Part shown: piece after piece, positions 26,437 to 38,211 of the stretch
How the letters are laid out: the number at the start of each line of letters is the position of its first letter
How positions within the stretch are numbered: position 1 is the stretch's first letter
Origin: Mesorhizobium sp.
Lineage (GTDB): Bacteria > Pseudomonadota > Alphaproteobacteria > Rhizobiales > Rhizobiaceae
Length of the DNA: 64,000 nt
NCBI GenBank assembly: GCA_019635735.1
Contig: JAHBYX010000001.1
Location: 744,001 to 808,000 of the forward strand
Reading direction: 5' to 3'
Program-made: the position numbers and the translations under genes
The notes under the pieces: generated by a model
Told to the model about the DNA's origin: nothing
The model's input: the letters and a program-made list of their open reading frames with translations, nothing else
The model's database searches: none

Positions 26437-27447
26437 TCACGCCGCACCGTTGACGAATGCCATGTCGGCCGCCGTCAGTTCGACGTCGCGGATCGCCCGC
26501 ATGACGGGGAAATTCTCGGTCTCCTCCGCGGTCACGGCCAGTTCCACCGTCGCGTCGAAGCGCTGCTTGAAGGCGGCGACGATCTCGTCGACGATGATTT
26601 CCGGCGCCGACGCGCCCGCCGACAGGCCCAGTATGGCGATGTCGCCGATTTCGTCCCACGGGATTTCCGACGCGCGCTGCACCAGCAGCGACCGTTTCGC
26701 GCCGGCGCGCTCCGCCACTTCGACGAGGCGCTTGGAGTTGGAGGAATTGGGCGCCCCGACGACGAGGAAGAGGTCCGCGCCCGGTGCCGCGGCCTGCACC
26801 GCCTCCTGGCGGTTAGTGGTGGCGTAGCAGATCGATTCGGCCGCCGGCGCCTTGATGTCGGGGAACTTCGCCTCAAGCGCCCGGATGACGCCGGCCGTAT
26901 CGGCGACCGACAGCGTGGTCTGCGTGACGAAGCCGAGTTCGACGCCTTCCGGCGGATTGAACGCGCGTGCCTCGGCCTCCGTCTCGATCAGCGTAACGGC
27001 GCCTTCGGGCAACTGACCCATCGTGCCGATCACTTCCGGGTGGCCGGCATGGCCGATCAAAAGCACGTGGCGGCCGAGCCTCTGGTGGCGCATCGCCTGC
27101 TTGTGCACCTTGGAGACGAGCGGACAGGTGGCGTCGAGATAGAAGAGGTTGCGGGCCTGCGCATCTGCCGGCACCGACTTCGGCACGCCGTGCGCGGAGA
27201 AGACGACGGGCGAATCGCGGTGATCCTCGGGGATCTCGTCCAACTCCTCGATGAAGACGGCGCCGAGGTTCTGCAGTCCTTCGACGACATAGCGGTTATG
27301 AACGATCTCGTGACGCACATAGACCGGCGCGCCGTATTTCTTGAGCGCCAGCACGACGATCTGGATCGCCCGGTCGACGCCCGCGCAGAATCCGCGCGGT
27401 CCGCACAGGCGGATCGTCAGCGGCGGCTTGTGGCGTCGGTCGAGCAT
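26437..27447 (-). CDS. ispH: 4-hydroxy-3-methylbut-2-enyl diphosphate reductase
   Basis: [4Fe-4S] enzyme of the last step of the MEP isoprenoid pathway, giving IPP and DMAPP. The 336-residue protein has the three iron-sulfur Cys in [14 protein letters not shown] (first conserved Cys is that in GFCAG), [14 protein letters not shown], and [15 protein letters not shown]. Substrate-binding stretches [22 protein letters not shown], and [19 protein letters not shown] are present. ATG 27447 gives [21 protein letters not shown], the length normal in rhizobia; the frame is open far upstream but overlaps the SURF1 gene. dxs of the same pathway is also in the window (41414-43324). Confidence 0.97.
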   Translation of the reverse strand: MLDRRHKPPLTIRLCGPRGFCAGVDRAIQIVVLALKKYGAPVYVRHEIVHNRYVVEGLQNLGAVFIEELDEIPEDHRDSPVVFSAHGVPKSVPADAQARNLFYLDATCPLVSKVHKQAMRHQRLGRHVLLIGHAGHPEVIGTMGQLPEGAVTLIETEAEARAFNPPEGVELGFVTQTTLSVADTAGVIRALEAKFPDIKAPAAESICYATTNRQEAVQAAAPGADLFLVVGAPNSSNSKRLVEVAERAGAKRSLLVQRASEIPWDEIGDIAILGLSAGASAPEIIVDEIVAAFKQRFDATVELAVTAEETENFPVMRAIRDVELTAADMAFVNGAA

Positions 27448-27500
27448 CGGAATCCCGCGTTCATGGAAGTCCGGGACATGGGGGCGACGGTCATGCGCTG

Positions 27501-28265
27501 TCAAGTGCGGGCGTCCGATGACGTCCTTCCGCGGCGCAGCAGCATGGCAATGTAGACGCCCAGAAGCGCGGCCGCGAGCCCGTACCAGGTGACGGCATAT
27601 TGCAGGTGGTTGTTCGGCATCTCGACGATGGTCACGCCGCCGACCGGGTATCCGCCGGGAACGTCGGTTTTCCTTGCATCGACGAAGAACGGCACGACGG
27701 TCTTCGGGTCGAGCCCGGCATTGGCCGTCATCGCCGCGAGATCCTTCCAATAGAACACGTTCGCGGCGGGCTGGTTATCGGGCACCAGCCAGGACGGCTT
27801 GCCATCGGGTGCAGTGCGCGCGAGGCCGACAACTTCGATCTCGCCGCCAATCAGACCTTCCGGCCGGGTCTCGGGAGATTTGCGGTCATAGGGCACGAAG
27901 CCGCGATTGACGAAGACGGCCCGGCCGTCCTCCATCTGCAGCGGCGTGTAGACGAACCAGCCGGACTGGCCGTCATGCGTGGCGAAGAAGAACTGCTCCT
28001 TTGCGTGCAGGTAGGTGCCCGACGTCGCGACGGGCTGGTATTCGAAGTCGCCACCCGAAGCGGCTGTCCTTTCGACCTCTGCCAGTGGGACAGGCGACGC
28101 GGCAACCCGGCTGTCGATCGTGGCGATCAGCGCCTCCTTCCAGGCGAGCCGCTGCACCTGCCAGGTGCCGAGCGCAAGCAGGATGGCGAGCGCGACCAGC
28201 GTGACGATCGACAGGACCCAGGGAAAGCCTCGGGCAGGATCGCGACCGACGGCCGAACCCGTCAT
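27501..28265 (-). CDS. SURF1 family cytochrome oxidase biogenesis protein
   Basis: Inner-membrane protein that helps load heme a into subunit I of cytochrome aa3 oxidase. The 254-residue product has the two terminal membrane helices of the family, at about residues 14-35 ([32 protein letters not shown], with the GTWQxQR signature) and 225-243 ([17 protein letters not shown]). The intervening periplasmic domain has [12 protein letters not shown] and [17 protein letters not shown], both family marks. Its ATG overlaps the stop of the DUF983 gene (ATGA at 28262-28265). It is the last oxidase-assembly gene in the cluster before ispH. Confidence 0.95.
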   Translation of the reverse strand: MTGSAVGRDPARGFPWVLSIVTLVALAILLALGTWQVQRLAWKEALIATIDSRVAASPVPLAEVERTAASGGDFEYQPVATSGTYLHAKEQFFFATHDGQSGWFVYTPLQMEDGRAVFVNRGFVPYDRKSPETRPEGLIGGEIEVVGLARTAPDGKPSWLVPDNQPAANVFYWKDLAAMTANAGLDPKTVVPFFVDARKTDVPGGYPVGGVTIVEMPNNHLQYAVTWYGLAAALLGVYIAMLLRRGRTSSDART

Positions 28266-28648
28266 TCCGGACGGTCCAGCCGGCCCTGCTCGGCCTTGTT
28301 CGAGTATTGCAGCGCGATCATGATGCCCTTCAGCCAGCGCAGCGTCGGCAGGCACAGGATCAGCGTGAGCGGAATCCAGAGCAGGAAGTGAAGCCACAGC
28401 GGCGGGCCGTAGGACACCTCGACCCACAGCGCCAGGCCGACGACGATGAAGCCGATGATCAGCATCACGAAGACGGCCGGGCCGTCGGCGGAATCGGCGA
28501 AAGCGTAGTCGAGGCCGCAGACGCTGCAGCGCGGCTTGACCGAGATGTAGCCGTCGAAGAGCCTGCCCTCGCCGCAACGCGGGCAGCGGCCGCGGAAGCC
28601 GGCACCGAACGGTTCCACCGGCGGATAGTGAGCCTGATCCTCGCTCAT
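28262..28648 (-). CDS. DUF983 membrane protein, cox-cluster associated
   Basis: A 128-residue membrane protein with a zinc-ribbon-like N-terminus, RCPRCGEGRLF...PRCSVCGLDY (two C-x2-C pairs at about residues 22-46), followed by two hydrophobic helices (about 58-78 and 84-105). DUF983 genes regularly lie next to coxC and SURF1 in alphaproteobacteria, so a part in oxidase assembly or metal delivery is likely, but no activity is proven. It follows coxC after a strong terminator, which suggests it is read from its own promoter in 28649-28749. It is translationally coupled to SURF1. Confidence 0.88.
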   Translation of the reverse strand: MSEDQAHYPPVEPFGAGFRGRCPRCGEGRLFDGYISVKPRCSVCGLDYAFADSADGPAVFVMLIIGFIVVGLALWVEVSYGPPLWLHFLLWIPLTLILCLPTLRWLKGIMIALQYSNKAEQGRLDRPE

Positions 28649-28749
28649 TCGGCGATTTCTCCTTGTCCGACCGATTGGGCGATCGTTCGCCGGACATTAT
28701 TCAATCGGTCAGACGGGGTCGATCAGGCCAATTGTAGCAGCAAAAGAAA

Positions 28750-28775
28750 ACGCGGCCGGATTTCTCCGGCCGCGT
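28750..28775 (-). terminator. Rho-independent terminator after coxC
   Basis: A perfect 11-base stem, ACGCGGCCGGA / TCCGGCCGCGT, with a four-base loop lies 20 bases after the coxC stop. Read on the minus strand it is followed by TTTTCTTTTG, the T-rich tail expected of intrinsic termination. It should end transcripts from the coxB-to-coxC run and separate them from the DUF983-SURF1 pair. Confidence 0.85.
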
Positions 28776-28794
28776 CATTGATCTCGATCCCGGC

Positions 28795-29685
28795 TCAGTG
28801 TCCGGCAGCGATCGTCGCGCCGCTGGACGCCCACACGTAGACGCAGGCGAACAGGAACAGCCAGACCACGTCGACGAAATGCCAGTACCAGGCCGCCGCC
28901 TCGAAGCCGAAATGCTGCTTCGGGGTGAAGTCGCCGCGCATGGCGCGGATCAGGCAGACGAACAGGAAGATGGTGCCGACGATCACGTGGAAGCCGTGGA
29001 AGCCCGTCGCCATGAAGAAGGTGGCGCCGTAGATGGAGTCCTTGAACGCGAACGGCGCGTGGATGTACTCGTAGGCCTGCACCATCGAGAACAGCACGCC
29101 GAGCGCGACGGTGATCGTCAGGCCCCAGACCAGGCCCTTGCGATCGTTGTGCAGCAGGGCGTGATGCGCCCAGGTCACGGTCGTGCCGGACAGCAGCAGG
29201 ATGATCGTGTTGTAGAGCGGCAGGTGGAAGGGATCGAGCACTTCGACGCTCTTCGGCGGCCAGGTTCCGCCCGTGAAGGCCTCGCGCGCCACCTGCGACG
29301 CCTCGTTCGGGAACAGGCTGGCATCGAAGAAGGCCCAGAACCAGGCGACGAAGAACATCACCTCGGAGGCGATGAACATGATCATGCCGTAGCGCAGGTG
29401 CAGCGACACCACGCGGGTGTGGTGCCCCTCATGCGCTTCCTTGATCGTGTCCGACCACCAGCCGAACATCGTGTAGAGCACGATCGCCAGCCCGATGGCG
29501 AAGATCCAGTAGTTCGCGCCGGCGAGTTCGAGGCCGAAGAGATGCAGCGACCCGCTCTTCAGGGCCTGCATCCAGGCGACGCCGCCAATGGCCATGACGA
29601 GCGCGCCGACCGCGCCGATGAACGGCCACGGGCTCGGATCGATGATGTGATAGTCGTGTTGCGGTTTGGCGTGCGCGTCGGCCAT
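28795..29685 (-). CDS. coxC: Cytochrome c oxidase subunit III
   Basis: Integral membrane subunit III of the aa3-type oxidase, 296 residues with seven predicted helices. It begins [23 protein letters not shown], the typical start, and includes [68 protein letters not shown], and [23 protein letters not shown], and ends [27 protein letters not shown] 29685 is one base from the ctaG stop (29687), so the genes are coupled. The downstream strong hairpin ends the unit. Confidence 0.97.
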   Translation of the reverse strand: MADAHAKPQHDYHIIDPSPWPFIGAVGALVMAIGGVAWMQALKSGSLHLFGLELAGANYWIFAIGLAIVLYTMFGWWSDTIKEAHEGHHTRVVSLHLRYGMIMFIASEVMFFVAWFWAFFDASLFPNEASQVAREAFTGGTWPPKSVEVLDPFHLPLYNTIILLLSGTTVTWAHHALLHNDRKGLVWGLTITVALGVLFSMVQAYEYIHAPFAFKDSIYGATFFMATGFHGFHVIVGTIFLFVCLIRAMRGDFTPKQHFGFEAAAWYWHFVDVVWLFLFACVYVWASSGATIAAGH

Positions 29686-29686
29686 C

Positions 29687-30319
29687 TCAGCCCCCGATTT
29701 CCGTCGTTTGCGTCTTGTCGGTCCTAGCATCTTTCCCGGCCGGCGCAACAGCGACAGGCTTGGCCACGTCGATCGGGAAGAAGGTGTAGGACAGGGTTAT
29801 CGTCTTCAGATGTGCGAGTTCCGGCACGTTGGCGATCTCGGGATCGACATAGAAGACAACCGGCATCTCGAGTGTCTCGCCGGGCTTCAGGGTCGTGTCG
29901 GTGAAGCAGAAGCACTCGACCTTGTTGAAATAGGCTCCGGCCAGTTCGGGCGTCACGTTGAAGCTCGCCCGGCCCCCGGTCGGCACGTTGAACTCGTTTT
30001 GCGCGCGGTATGCGATCTGGGTCGTCTCGCCGATCCGCATGGTCACGTCGCGCTGTACGGGCTGGAAATCCCAGGGCAGGCCGCCGGACACGTTGGCATC
30101 GAAGCGGACAGTGATCTTCCGATCGAGGATCTTGTCTGAATACTGCTCGACGCGCTGGGTCGTGCCGCCGTAGCCGGTCAGCTGGCAGAACATCGCGTAG
30201 AGCGGAACCGCCGCGTAGGCCATTCCCACCATGCCTGCGACAAAGGCGAAGGACGCGGCCGCGATCACGCGGTTGGACCGTTCGCGCTTCATGTCCTTTT
30301 CGCGGCCCTGCTCGCTCAT
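29687..30319 (-). CDS. ctaG: Cytochrome c oxidase assembly protein CtaG/Cox11
   Basis: Copper chaperone that delivers copper to the CuB site of subunit I. The 210-residue protein has one N-terminal membrane anchor ([38 protein letters not shown], with the conserved PLYxxFCQ motif and Cys) and the periplasmic immunoglobulin-like domain with the copper motif [15 protein letters not shown] (C-F-C) and [15 protein letters not shown]. The ATG at 30319 shares its A with the stop of coxF; a GTG one codon earlier is possible. Between ctaB/coxF and coxC, the normal order. Confidence 0.96.
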   Translation of the reverse strand: MSEQGREKDMKRERSNRVIAAASFAFVAGMVGMAYAAVPLYAMFCQLTGYGGTTQRVEQYSDKILDRKITVRFDANVSGGLPWDFQPVQRDVTMRIGETTQIAYRAQNEFNVPTGGRASFNVTPELAGAYFNKVECFCFTDTTLKPGETLEMPVVFYVDPEIANVPELAHLKTITLSYTFFPIDVAKPVAVAPAGKDARTDKTQTTEIGG

Positions 30320-30480
30320 CACAGCGGCCTGTCGAGGATGGAGGGGCCGAACTTGACGATCGTCGCGACATAGAACAGCACGACGAGCACCGCCAGCGCG
30401 ACGCCGATGGCGATGTTGCGGCTGCGCTGCGCCTTCTTCTGGGCCGGGCTCATCGTGACCAGCTTGTCGTCCATGCTCAT
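30319..30480 (-). CDS. CoxF-like small membrane protein
   Basis: A 53-residue protein, [22 protein letters not shown] followed by a single membrane helix ([23 protein letters not shown]) and a short tail. Small proteins of this kind (CoxF) lie between ctaB and ctaG in the cox operons of rhizobia and Bradyrhizobium; the role is not established. Its ATG at 30480 overlaps the ctaB stop by four bases and its stop TGA overlaps the ctaG ATG by one base, so all three are translated together. Too short to be found by length-based gene calling alone. Confidence 0.85.
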   Translation of the reverse strand: MSMDDKLVTMSPAQKKAQRSRNIAIGVALAVLVVLFYVATIVKFGPSILDRPL

Positions 30481-31415
30481 GCTCCGATCGTGGCCATGAG
30501 CCGCCACGCGACGACGTCGACGAGATAGATCGCGAAGATCGCGAAGAGGTAGACGATCGAATAGGCGAACAGCTGCTTGGCAGGTTTCATCACCTTGTCG
30601 TCGGACGACATGGCGAGAACGGCCCATGTCTTCCAGACGAAACCGGCGCCGAGCGCGACCGCGGCGATGCCGTAACCCCAGGAGACGTAGCCCAGCACGG
30701 CGGGCAGCACGGCCAGCGGCGCAAGGATCAGCGCATAGAAGAACATCTGGCGCCGGGTGGACAGTTCGCCCGCGACGTTCGGCATCATCGGGACGCCGGC
30801 GCGGCCGTAGTCGCCCGCCTTGAACAGCGCGAGCGCCCAGAAATGCGGCGGGGTCCACAGGAAGATCACCAGGAACAGGATGACACTCTCGAGGCTGACG
30901 GTGCCGGTCGCGGCCGCCCAGCCGATCACCGGCGGAATCGCCCCGGCGGCGCCGCCGATGACGATGTTCTGCGGCGTCGAACGCTTGAGCCACATCGTAT
31001 AGATGACGGCGTAGAAGAAGATCGTAAAGGCCAGCAGCGACGCCGACAGCCAGTTCACTAGCACGCCGAGCGTCAGGACCGAGAGCGCCGAGAGGACCAG
31101 CCCGAAGGCCAGCGCCTCGCCCGGCAGCACGCGGCCGAGCGGCACCGGACGCTTGGAGGTGCGGGACATGACATTGTCGATGTCGGCGTCGTACCACATG
31201 TTGAGCGCGCCGGACGCTCCCGCCCCGACGGCGATGGCGACGATCGCGATGATGGCGATGAACGGGTTCATCGTGCCGGGTGCCGCCACCAGGCCGACGA
31301 TCGCGGTGAAGACGACGAGCGACATGACGCGCGGCTTCAGCAGCGCGAAATAGTCGCCGGCGGTCGCCTCGGAGAGGCGGATCTCTTCCCGGCCGATATT
31401 CTCAACAACAGCCAT
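30477..31415 (-). CDS. ctaB: Protoheme IX farnesyltransferase (heme O synthase)
   Basis: UbiA-family membrane prenyltransferase that adds a farnesyl group to heme b to make heme o, the precursor of heme a for the oxidase. The 312-residue protein has about nine helices and the prenyl-diphosphate Asp motif [19 protein letters not shown] (about residues 74-92), plus [24 protein letters not shown] and the second acidic region [27 protein letters not shown]. It follows ctaD by 71 bases that contain a hairpin, and is coupled to coxF by ATGA. Confidence 0.96.
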   Translation of the reverse strand: MAVVENIGREEIRLSEATAGDYFALLKPRVMSLVVFTAIVGLVAAPGTMNPFIAIIAIVAIAVGAGASGALNMWYDADIDNVMSRTSKRPVPLGRVLPGEALAFGLVLSALSVLTLGVLVNWLSASLLAFTIFFYAVIYTMWLKRSTPQNIVIGGAAGAIPPVIGWAAATGTVSLESVILFLVIFLWTPPHFWALALFKAGDYGRAGVPMMPNVAGELSTRRQMFFYALILAPLAVLPAVLGYVSWGYGIAAVALGAGFVWKTWAVLAMSSDDKVMKPAKQLFAYSIVYLFAIFAIYLVDVVAWRLMATIGA

Positions 31416-31445
31416 TCAGGCGTCCGTTCCAGGTCTCAAAGGGCG

Positions 31446-31468
31446 AAACCGCCGGAACCCGGCGGTTT
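31446..31468 (-). terminator. Hairpin between ctaD and ctaB
   Basis: AAACCGCC-ggaaccc-GGCGGTTT is a perfect 8-base stem lying 19 bases downstream of the ctaD stop on the minus strand. It is followed by only a few T residues, so it may attenuate rather than stop transcription and lower expression of the assembly genes relative to subunit I. The structure is visible; the effect is inferred. Confidence 0.45.
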
Positions 31469-31486
31469 GCTTTGGCTTTCTGCCGA

Positions 31487-34055
<2,569 letters not shown>

Positions 34056-34409
34056 CACGACGATCGTCTCCCGCAACGTTCCGTCCGGCCCCGGCACAAC
34101 GGGCAGGGTCCCACGTTGGCGCCGTTAAAACCATACTCTCAATCCGACCGCAAGAAAGCCATTGTCCGCCGCGTGCGGCATTTTTGCGCGCGGCGCGCCG
34201 GCCTTGCGGAAATGCCTGAAAGCGCGTCGAAAATTGTCCGCGATCTGGCGGATTCGCCGCGTCCTCCGCTTCCGTAGGGCAAGCCGCAATTCCGACGGAT
34301 TTGCCATTGAGAGCATGTTTGCGACGGGCTTCGGGAACGTGCGGACCCGTCGGCTTTGAAAAGCCGGGCCTGGCAAGGTAGCTTTGCCTGATTCGTCACG
34401 GAGTTCACA
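34056..34409. other. Intergenic region upstream of coxB and the IalB gene
   Basis: This 354-base gap separates two divergent genes, so it should hold both promoters. I find no convincing reading frame: open frames on either strand lack a ribosome site and recognisable protein sequence. No strong -35/-10 pair or palindrome stands out by eye. Several short AT-rich patches (34125-34142, 34225-34235, 34310-34330) are the likeliest promoter positions. Confidence 0.5.
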
Positions 34410-34913
34410 ATGATCCGTCGCACTATCCTGACTGCGCTCCTGTCGTGCTGCGCGGCGGCGTGGACGCCCGCCCTGGCGCAGCAGAAGGAAACCGTGAAAG
34501 GCACTCATGGTGCCTGGTCGATGGTCTGCTCCACTCCGGCCGGCGCCACGGCCGAGCAATGCGCGATGATGCAGAACGTGGTCGCCGAGGAGCGGCCGGA
34601 GATGGGCCTTTCCGTCGTCGTGTTCCGCACCGCCGACAACAAGGCGGAGATCCTGCGGGTGCTGACGCCTCTCGGCGTGCTCCTGCCGAACGGGCTCGGC
34701 CTCTATGTCGACGGCAAGGATATCGGCCGCGCCTATTTCGCGCGCTGCTTCGAGGACGGATGCTATGCCGAGGTCATCCTCGAGAAGCAGCTCCTCGACA
34801 CGTTCAAGAACGGCAAGGCGGCCGTATTCATCGTCTTCCAGGCCCCCGAGGAAGGCATCGGCATCCCGGTGGACCTGACCGGGTTTGGGGAGGCATTCGC
34901 CGCGCTTCCGTAA
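34410..34913 (+). CDS. Invasion-associated locus B (IalB) family protein
   Basis: Periplasmic 167-residue protein with a signal peptide (MIRRTILTALLSCCAAAWTPALA) and the IalB domain: WSMVCSTPAGATAEQCAMMQNVVAEERPEMGLSVVVFRTADNKAEILRVLTPLGVLLPNGLGLYVDGKDIGRAYFARCFEDGCYAEVILEKQLLDTFKNGKAAVFIVF. Four Cys (CST, QCA, RCF, GCY) probably form two disulfides. IalB aids red-cell invasion in Bartonella, but homologues occur in most rhizobia, including free-living ones, and their general role is unknown. ATG 34410 follows a GGAGT site. Confidence 0.93.
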   Translation: MIRRTILTALLSCCAAAWTPALAQQKETVKGTHGAWSMVCSTPAGATAEQCAMMQNVVAEERPEMGLSVVVFRTADNKAEILRVLTPLGVLLPNGLGLYVDGKDIGRAYFARCFEDGCYAEVILEKQLLDTFKNGKAAVFIVFQAPEEGIGIPVDLTGFGEAFAALP

Positions 34914-34989
34914 CGTAACTCGTCCTTGCGTTCGATCGGAGTCTGACGGATAGTCTCAGCGGACGGAATGTCCGTTTGGGGGCCTTTCG

Positions 34990-35457
34990 ATGCGCATACG
35001 TCGTTGGTTCGGCGCTGTGGGCGCCGTCGTCGCTACGTTTCTTTCATTCGCCGCATCGGCGCAGGAGCAGGCGCAGGTCTACATGACCGCGGACGCCGAT
35101 CTCGTGCTCGAACTCGCCAAGGGCTTCGGCTCGGCCTCGCTGGAGAAGGACAGTTCCGGCGATCCGATGATCAACGGCCGCATCCAGGGCATGAAATACG
35201 TGATCTGGTTCTACGGCTGCAAGGAAGCCAAGGATTGCAGGTCCATCCAGCTGTCGTCCGGCTACACCGACGAATACTCTGCCGAGAAGGCGAACGAATG
35301 GAACGCCAAGTACCGCTGGATCAAGGCCTATGAGAAGGACGGATCCAACTTCAAGATGGATGTCGATTTCAAGGGCGGCATCACGCGGGCGAATCTGGAA
35401 GCGCAGCTGGCGACCTGGGATTCCTTCATCGGCGATATGAAGGAGTCCGTCGAGTAG
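34990..35457 (+). CDS. Secreted YbjN-domain protein
   Basis: The 155-residue protein has a signal peptide (MRIRRWFGAVGAVVATFLSFAASAQ) and a YbjN-type domain: GFGSASLEKDSSGDPMINGRIQGMKYVIWFYGCKEAKDCRSIQLSSGY...ANEWNAKYRWIKAYEKDGSNFKMDVDFKGGITRANLEAQLATWDSFI. YbjN proteins resemble type III secretion chaperones in fold; the secreted rhizobial kind has no known function. The Cys pair GC/DC may form a disulfide. The stop codon lies within the first copy of a 29-base tandem duplication. The gene follows the IalB gene in the same direction by 76 bases. Confidence 0.88.
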   Translation: MRIRRWFGAVGAVVATFLSFAASAQEQAQVYMTADADLVLELAKGFGSASLEKDSSGDPMINGRIQGMKYVIWFYGCKEAKDCRSIQLSSGYTDEYSAEKANEWNAKYRWIKAYEKDGSNFKMDVDFKGGITRANLEAQLATWDSFIGDMKESVE

Positions 35458-35508
35458 CTTCCGATTGCTGCGCTGACAGCGAGTAGCTTCCGATTGCTGC
35501 GCTGACAG
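35451..35508. repeat. Perfect 29-base tandem duplication across a stop codon
   Basis: The unit CGAGTAGCTTCCGATTGCTG plus CGCTGACAG occurs twice with no gap, at 35451-35479 and 35480-35508, and with no mismatch. The first copy includes the last Glu codon and TAG stop of the YbjN gene. Perfect identity suggests a recent slippage or duplication event. Only the 47 bases before tldD are affected, so the duplication also lengthens the tldD leader. Confidence 0.9.
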
Positions 35509-35555
35509 GTGGTGCCTATATGCTGGCGTGAAGCCAACATGTCGGGACCCGCCTT

Positions 35556-36968
35556 ATGGACAGTCTTCTCAACCAGTTCGACATTTCCGACGACGAGATC
35601 CGGCGGCTCGTGCGCGATACGGTCACCGGCGCGGACGACGGCGAACTGTTCCTCGAGCAGAGCCAGTCCGAAGCGCTGATGTTCGACAATGGCCGGCTGA
35701 AGACGGCCAATTTTTCCACCGACCAGGGTTTCGGCCTGCGGGCGGTGGCGGGCGAGGCGACCGGCTACGCGCATTCGAGCGAGCTTTCGGGCGCCGCGCT
35801 GCGCCGCGCGGCGGACGCCGTGTCGGCGGTCAAGGCCGGCTATTCCGGCACGCTGGCGGATGCTCCGGCAAAGACGAACCGCCACCTCTATGGCGAAGCC
35901 AACCCGATCGAAGCCCCCGCCTTCGAGGCCAAGGCGAAGATCCTGCAGGAGATCGATGCCTATCTGCGCGGCCGCGACCCCCGCGTGCGCCAGGTCACCG
36001 CTTCGCTCACAGCTTCGTGGCAGCATGTCGAGATCCTGCGCGCCGATGGCCAGGTGGCGCGCGACATCCGCCCGCTCGTCCGGATGAGCGTCCAGGTCAT
36101 GGTCGGCGAGGGCGACCGGCAGGAGACGGGCTCCTACGGCATGGGCGGCCGCAGGAGCTTTGACGAATTCATCGCAGAAGGTGCGTGGAAGGACGGCGCC
36201 GACGAGGCGCTGCGGCAAGCGCTCGTCAATCTGGCTGCAGTCCCCGCCCCCGCCGGCACATTCGACATCGTCTTGTCCTCCGGATGGCCGGGCGTGATGC
36301 TGCACGAGGCGGTCGGGCACGGACTGGAAGGCGACTTCAACCGCAAGAAGACCTCCGCCTTCGCCGGGCTGCTCGGCCAGCAGGTCGCGGCGAAGGGCGT
36401 CACCGTCGTCGACGACGGCACGATCATGGAGCGGCGCGGTTCGCTGACCATCGACGACGAAGGCACTCCTTCGGCCTACAACGTGCTGATCGAGGACGGC
36501 AAGCTGGTCGGCTACATGCAGGACCGCCAGAACGCGCGGCTGATGGGCATGAAGCCCACCGGCAACGGCCGCCGCGAAGGCTATGCCCACCAGCCGATGC
36601 CGCGCATGACCAACACCTACATGACCGCCGGCGACAAGACGCCGGAGGAGATCATCGCCTCGGTGAAGAAGGGCATCTACGCCGTCTCCTTCGGCGGCGG
36701 CCAGGTCGACATTACTTCCGGCAAGTTCGTGTTCGGCTGCACCGAGGCCTACATGATCGAGGACGGCAAGGTGACCCAGCCGATCAAGGGCGCGATGCTG
36801 ATCGGCAACGGGCCGGACGCGATGCACCGCGTGACGATGGTCGGCAACGACATGAAGCTCGACACCGGCATCGGCATGTGCGGCAAGGCCGGCCAGGGCG
36901 TGCCCGTCGGCGTCGGCCAGCCGCACCTCAGGATGAACCAGATGACGGTCGGCGGGACGAAGGCGTGA
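35556..36968 (+). CDS. tldD: Metalloprotease TldD
   Basis: Cytosolic zinc protease subunit of 470 residues, which works with TldE/PmbA on unfolded or ribosomally made peptides such as microcins and the CcdA antitoxin. The zinc site is WPGVMLHEAVGHGLEGDFNRKKTSAF (H-E-x3-H, about residues 251-256) with the third Cys ligand in the VFGCTEAYMIEDGKVTQPIKGAMLIGNGP region. The N-terminal substrate-cleft domain has FLEQSQSEALMFDNGRLKTANFSTDQGFGLRAVAGEATGYAHSSEL. tldE is not in the window. It is on the opposite strand from the cox operon, as in other rhizobia. Confidence 0.96.
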   Translation: MDSLLNQFDISDDEIRRLVRDTVTGADDGELFLEQSQSEALMFDNGRLKTANFSTDQGFGLRAVAGEATGYAHSSELSGAALRRAADAVSAVKAGYSGTLADAPAKTNRHLYGEANPIEAPAFEAKAKILQEIDAYLRGRDPRVRQVTASLTASWQHVEILRADGQVARDIRPLVRMSVQVMVGEGDRQETGSYGMGGRRSFDEFIAEGAWKDGADEALRQALVNLAAVPAPAGTFDIVLSSGWPGVMLHEAVGHGLEGDFNRKKTSAFAGLLGQQVAAKGVTVVDDGTIMERRGSLTIDDEGTPSAYNVLIEDGKLVGYMQDRQNARLMGMKPTGNGRREGYAHQPMPRMTNTYMTAGDKTPEEIIASVKKGIYAVSFGGGQVDITSGKFVFGCTEAYMIEDGKVTQPIKGAMLIGNGPDAMHRVTMVGNDMKLDTGIGMCGKAGQGVPVGVGQPHLRMNQMTVGGTKA

Positions 36969-37000
36969 TACCTAACAGCACGGTTGGTATCGAAATCTCA

Positions 37001-37029
37001 TTGACATGATACACAAGTAGCGACTATCG
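37001..37029 (+). promoter_or_regulatory. Likely promoter of the Fic gene
   Basis: TTGACA (37001-37006) and CTATCG (37024-37029) are separated by 17 bases, an almost consensus sigma-70 promoter for rhizobia. A transcript would start near 37036, which favours ATG 37066 over GTG 37036 as the Fic start. GATACC (36967-36972) and GGTATC (36986-36991) form an inverted repeat just upstream, and GATAC recurs at 37008 and 37038, so a regulator may bind here. Confidence 0.55.
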
Positions 37030-37065
37030 GAGAGAGTGATACTAAATGGGCTATTCCGTATCGCA

Positions 37066-38211
37066 ATGGACACCAGAATCTTCGATACGCGATCGCCGGG
37101 CAACCTGATTCCCACTATTCAGGGCGCTTTGGCGTATGTACCAGCCGAACTTCCCCCACAACTCGACCTTGCCGCGCTGTTCAGCCCGTTCGGCGAAGCC
37201 ATGGCTGGCATCGGAACGTTGAATGCGAAATTCTCGCAGCTCAGAAATCCGAACCTCATCATCAGGCCTTTGCAGCGCCGCGAAGCGCTACAATCATCAG
37301 CGATGGAGGGCACTTTCACGACCAGCGATGAACTCGCACTTCTCGAAGCCGGCGCTGAACAGAATGCCAGAACCGACACCCGGGAGGTCCTGAATTACGT
37401 CACCGCACTGACGCACGCAGTGACGCTTATGGACGAGCTTCCGATCTGCCACCGGCTCATTCGCGAGACGCATTCGAAACTGTTGGCTGGACTGCCCCTC
37501 GGCAGAGGCGGAAACAAGAGGCCTGGCGAATATAAACAGGACCAAAACTGGATAGGAGGCGCAACAATCGACGCCGCTCGGTTCGTGCCCCCACCACCCC
37601 GAGAAACCCAGGAGGCGATGGACAAACTCGAGGCGTTCATAAATCGCCCCGACGTCACGGACATTCCACCTTTGATCGAGGCCGCCCTTGTTCACTACCA
37701 GTTCGAGACAATCCACCCATTCGCGGATGGCAACGGACGCGTTGGTCGGATTCTGATCCCTTTGCTGTTCCTCTCGCGCGGGCTGATCGCGAATGCAGTC
37801 TTCTATCCAAGCGCCAGCATGGAGGCACGTAAGGAAGAGTACATAGACCGAATGTTCGATGTATCAACGAAGGGAAGATGGACGGATTGGATCATCTTTT
37901 TTCTTGAAATCTGTAGCGACACATGCACCGCCTCAGTTGATGTCATCGACCGGATGATAAGTCTCCAGGACGAGTATCGCCAGCGAGCAATGGCCAACTA
38001 TCGCTCGACCAACATTCTCATCCTTATCGACCACCTTTTCACAAAGCCAATGGTGAGCGCCCCCGCGGTCCAGGATTTGCTCGGTGTCACCCACCGAGCG
38101 GCAAGGATGACAATCGCAAATCTCGAACAGATCGGCATCCTCGAAAAAGTGCCGAACTTCTCAATGCCGGAATTCTTTGCCGCCAGGGAAATACTCCGAG
38201 CCAGTGCCTAA
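37066..38211 (+). CDS. Fic family protein (self-inhibited, class II)
   Basis: Predicted AMP-transferase of 381 residues. The Fic motif is complete: HPFADGNGRVGR at residues 217-228, with catalytic His217. An N-terminal inhibitory helix carries S77-x3-E81-G82, the (S/T)x3E(G/N) motif whose Glu blocks ATP in class II Fic proteins. The conserved NWIGG segment precedes a proline-rich stretch. The C-terminus has a winged helix (PMVSAPAVQDLLGVTHRAARMTIANLEQIGILEK), a common partner domain that may bind its own promoter. Codon use is less GC-rich than neighbouring genes (32 of 60 bases in 37921-37980), which suggests transfer. It overlaps the sirtuin start by eight bases. Targets are unknown. GTG 37036 is an alternative start. 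Confidence 0.9.
   Translation: MDTRIFDTRSPGNLIPTIQGALAYVPAELPPQLDLAALFSPFGEAMAGIGTLNAKFSQLRNPNLIIRPLQRREALQSSAMEGTFTTSDELALLEAGAEQNARTDTREVLNYVTALTHAVTLMDELPICHRLIRETHSKLLAGLPLGRGGNKRPGEYKQDQNWIGGATIDAARFVPPPPRETQEAMDKLEAFINRPDVTDIPPLIEAALVHYQFETIHPFADGNGRVGRILIPLLFLSRGLIANAVFYPSASMEARKEEYIDRMFDVSTKGRWTDWIIFFLEICSDTCTASVDVIDRMISLQDEYRQRAMANYRSTNILILIDHLFTKPMVSAPAVQDLLGVTHRAARMTIANLEQIGILEKVPNFSMPEFFAAREILRASA

Noticed and set aside
34139..34504. A 121-residue minus-strand open frame upstream of coxB
   Set aside because: It overlaps the IalB start, has no ribosome site, and its product has no recognisable sequence.
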